Shown here: positions 63,260-64,000 of the stretch, in pieces
How positions within the stretch are numbered: position 1 is the first letter of the stretch
Layout of the letters: every line of letters starts with the position of its first letter
Position numbers and translations under genes: made by a program
DNA from: MED-G105 sp039025235
GTDB taxonomy: Bacteria > Pseudomonadota > Alphaproteobacteria > Caulobacterales > Parvularculaceae
Direction of reading: 5' to 3'
Length of the DNA stretch: 64,000 bases
Assembly (NCBI GenBank): GCA_039025235.1
Contig: JBCCOS010000008.1
Location: 124,001-188,000, forward strand
The notes under the pieces: generated by a model
Seen by the model: the letters and a program-made list of their open reading frames with translations, nothing else
Told to the model about the DNA's origin: nothing
The model's database searches: none

Positions 63260-64000
63260 ATGCCGAAAAGAACGGACATTAATTCAATTCTCATTATTGG
63301 CGCTGGTCCCATTATCATTGGTCAAGCCTGTGAGTTCGACTACTCCGGCGTTCAGGCCGTCAAGGCCCTCAAGGAAGAGGGCTTCCGCGTCATACTCGTC
63401 AACTCCAATCCAGCGACGATCATGACCGATCCTGAGCTCGCTGATGCCACCTATGTTGAGCCAATAACGCCAGAATTTGTAGAAAAAGTTATCGCACGAG
63501 AACGACCTGATGCCCTACTCCCAACGATGGGCGGGCAAACGGCGCTTAATTGCGCACTTGATTTAGAGCGCCTTGGTGTTCTCAAGAAATACAACGTTGA
63601 GATGATTGGTGCGCGTGCAGACGTTATTGAAAAAGCTGAAGACCGTGAAAAGTTTCGCGCGGCAATGACAAAGATTGGCCTTGAGAATCCGCGCGCAATG
63701 ATCGCCTCTTCGCCTGAGATTAAAGACGCTAACGGACGCATTACAGGTTATGATCGCACGACAGGCATCGTAGAAGCCATGCGTGGTTTGGAAGAAATTG
63801 GCTTACCCGCAATCATTCGCCCAGCCTTTACCTTAGGCGGAACGGGTGGCGGTGTCGCATACAATCGAGAGGAATTCGAACAAATCGTCCGTTCAGGAAT
63901 TGAAGCGTCGCCGGTTGGCCAGGTCTTGATAGACGAAAGCCTTCTTGGTTGGAAAGAGTTTGAAATGGAGGTAGTTCGCGATCGCGTCGACAACTGCATT
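63260..64000 (+). CDS. carB: Carbamoyl-phosphate synthase large subunit, N-terminal part (cut by window end)
   Basis: The first 247 codons of carB, continuing past the window. The N-terminus PKRTDINSILIIGAGPIIIGQACEFDYSG, VNSNPATIMTDPELAD, PTMGGQTALNCALDL and PAFTLGGTGGGVA belong to the first ATP-grasp half of CarB. The start at 63260 has no strong ribosome binding site visible but agrees with the standard CarB N-terminus. It follows the MBL gene and carA on the same strand. Confidence 0.96.
   Translation, partial: MPKRTDINSILIIGAGPIIIGQACEFDYSGVQAVKALKEEGFRVILVNSNPATIMTDPELADATYVEPITPEFVEKVIARERPDALLPTMGGQTALNCALDLERLGVLKKYNVEMIGARADVIEKAEDREKFRAAMTKIGLENPRAMIASSPEIKDANGRITGYDRTTGIVEAMRGLEEIGLPAIIRPAFTLGGTGGGVAYNREEFEQIVRSGIEASPVGQVLIDESLLGWKEFEMEVVRDRVDNCI

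Overview
The window reads as chromosomal DNA of an alphaproteobacterium of moderate GC content. The evidence is gene content and order: an NDUFS4-type complex I accessory subunit beside tRNA-Pro, a SUV3-like helicase / S4 protein / ferredoxin / CarD cluster, lipA followed by a COQ10/RatA-type gene, ctaA, a class I PHA synthase, a double cold-shock-domain protein, a DnaG with a decayed zinc motif next to rpoD, and intergenic palindromes of the kind seen in Hyphomicrobiales-like genomes. The species cannot be named from sequence alone.

Layout. 1-8.3 kb: an unknown protein, a small unknown protein, a GABA-type aminotransferase, an MFS exporter, a PHA synthase with a long lysine-rich N-terminus, a lipoprotein and a beta-barrel outer-membrane protein. 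8.6-13.8 kb: glpX, an ABC exporter and recJ. 13.9-19.7 kb: four tRNAs (Glu, Pro, Arg-TCT, Arg-CCT) interspersed with a YbjN-like protein, a double cold-shock protein, the NDUFS4 homologue and an exosortase-type O-glycosylation ligase set between the two tRNA-Arg genes. 20.1-28.2 kb: a tight trio of alpha-2-macroglobulin, PBP1C and a degenerate nuclease-like protein. 28.4-34.8 kb, all on the minus strand: SUV3-like helicase, S4 protein, TerB, FdxA and CarD with a histone-H1-like N-terminus.

34.9-38.8 kb is accessory: a histidine-rich membrane protein overlapping an acyltransferase, then a sulfotransferase-like protein. 38.9-42.7 kb holds rpmB, a VUT/YhhQ-like membrane protein, mazG and ilvE. 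42.7-47.3 kb looks like an islet: a catalytic-domain-only tyrosine recombinase, a sulfotransferase, a Tat-exported CehA/McbA-type metallohydrolase, and a gap packed with palindromes. 47.3-55.9 kb: asparaginase, a phytase-like beta-propeller lipoprotein, ctaA, a FemAB-like acyltransferase, lipA-ratA, a small conserved-looking protein with a clear terminator, a DUF1080 protein and a 41-residue membrane peptide with a strong ribosome binding site. 56-64 kb: rpoD, dnaG and yqeY on the minus strand, then carA, an MBL-fold hydrolase and the start of carB.

The most unusual signal is the appending of lysine/alanine/threonine-rich, histone-H1-like tails to otherwise ordinary proteins: PhaC (about 170 residues), CarD (about 225 residues) and, more weakly, the tyrosine recombinase (about 40 residues). 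For PhaC this suggests a synthase that could itself tether PHA granules to the nucleoid. No CRISPR array, complete prophage or recognisable defence operon was seen.
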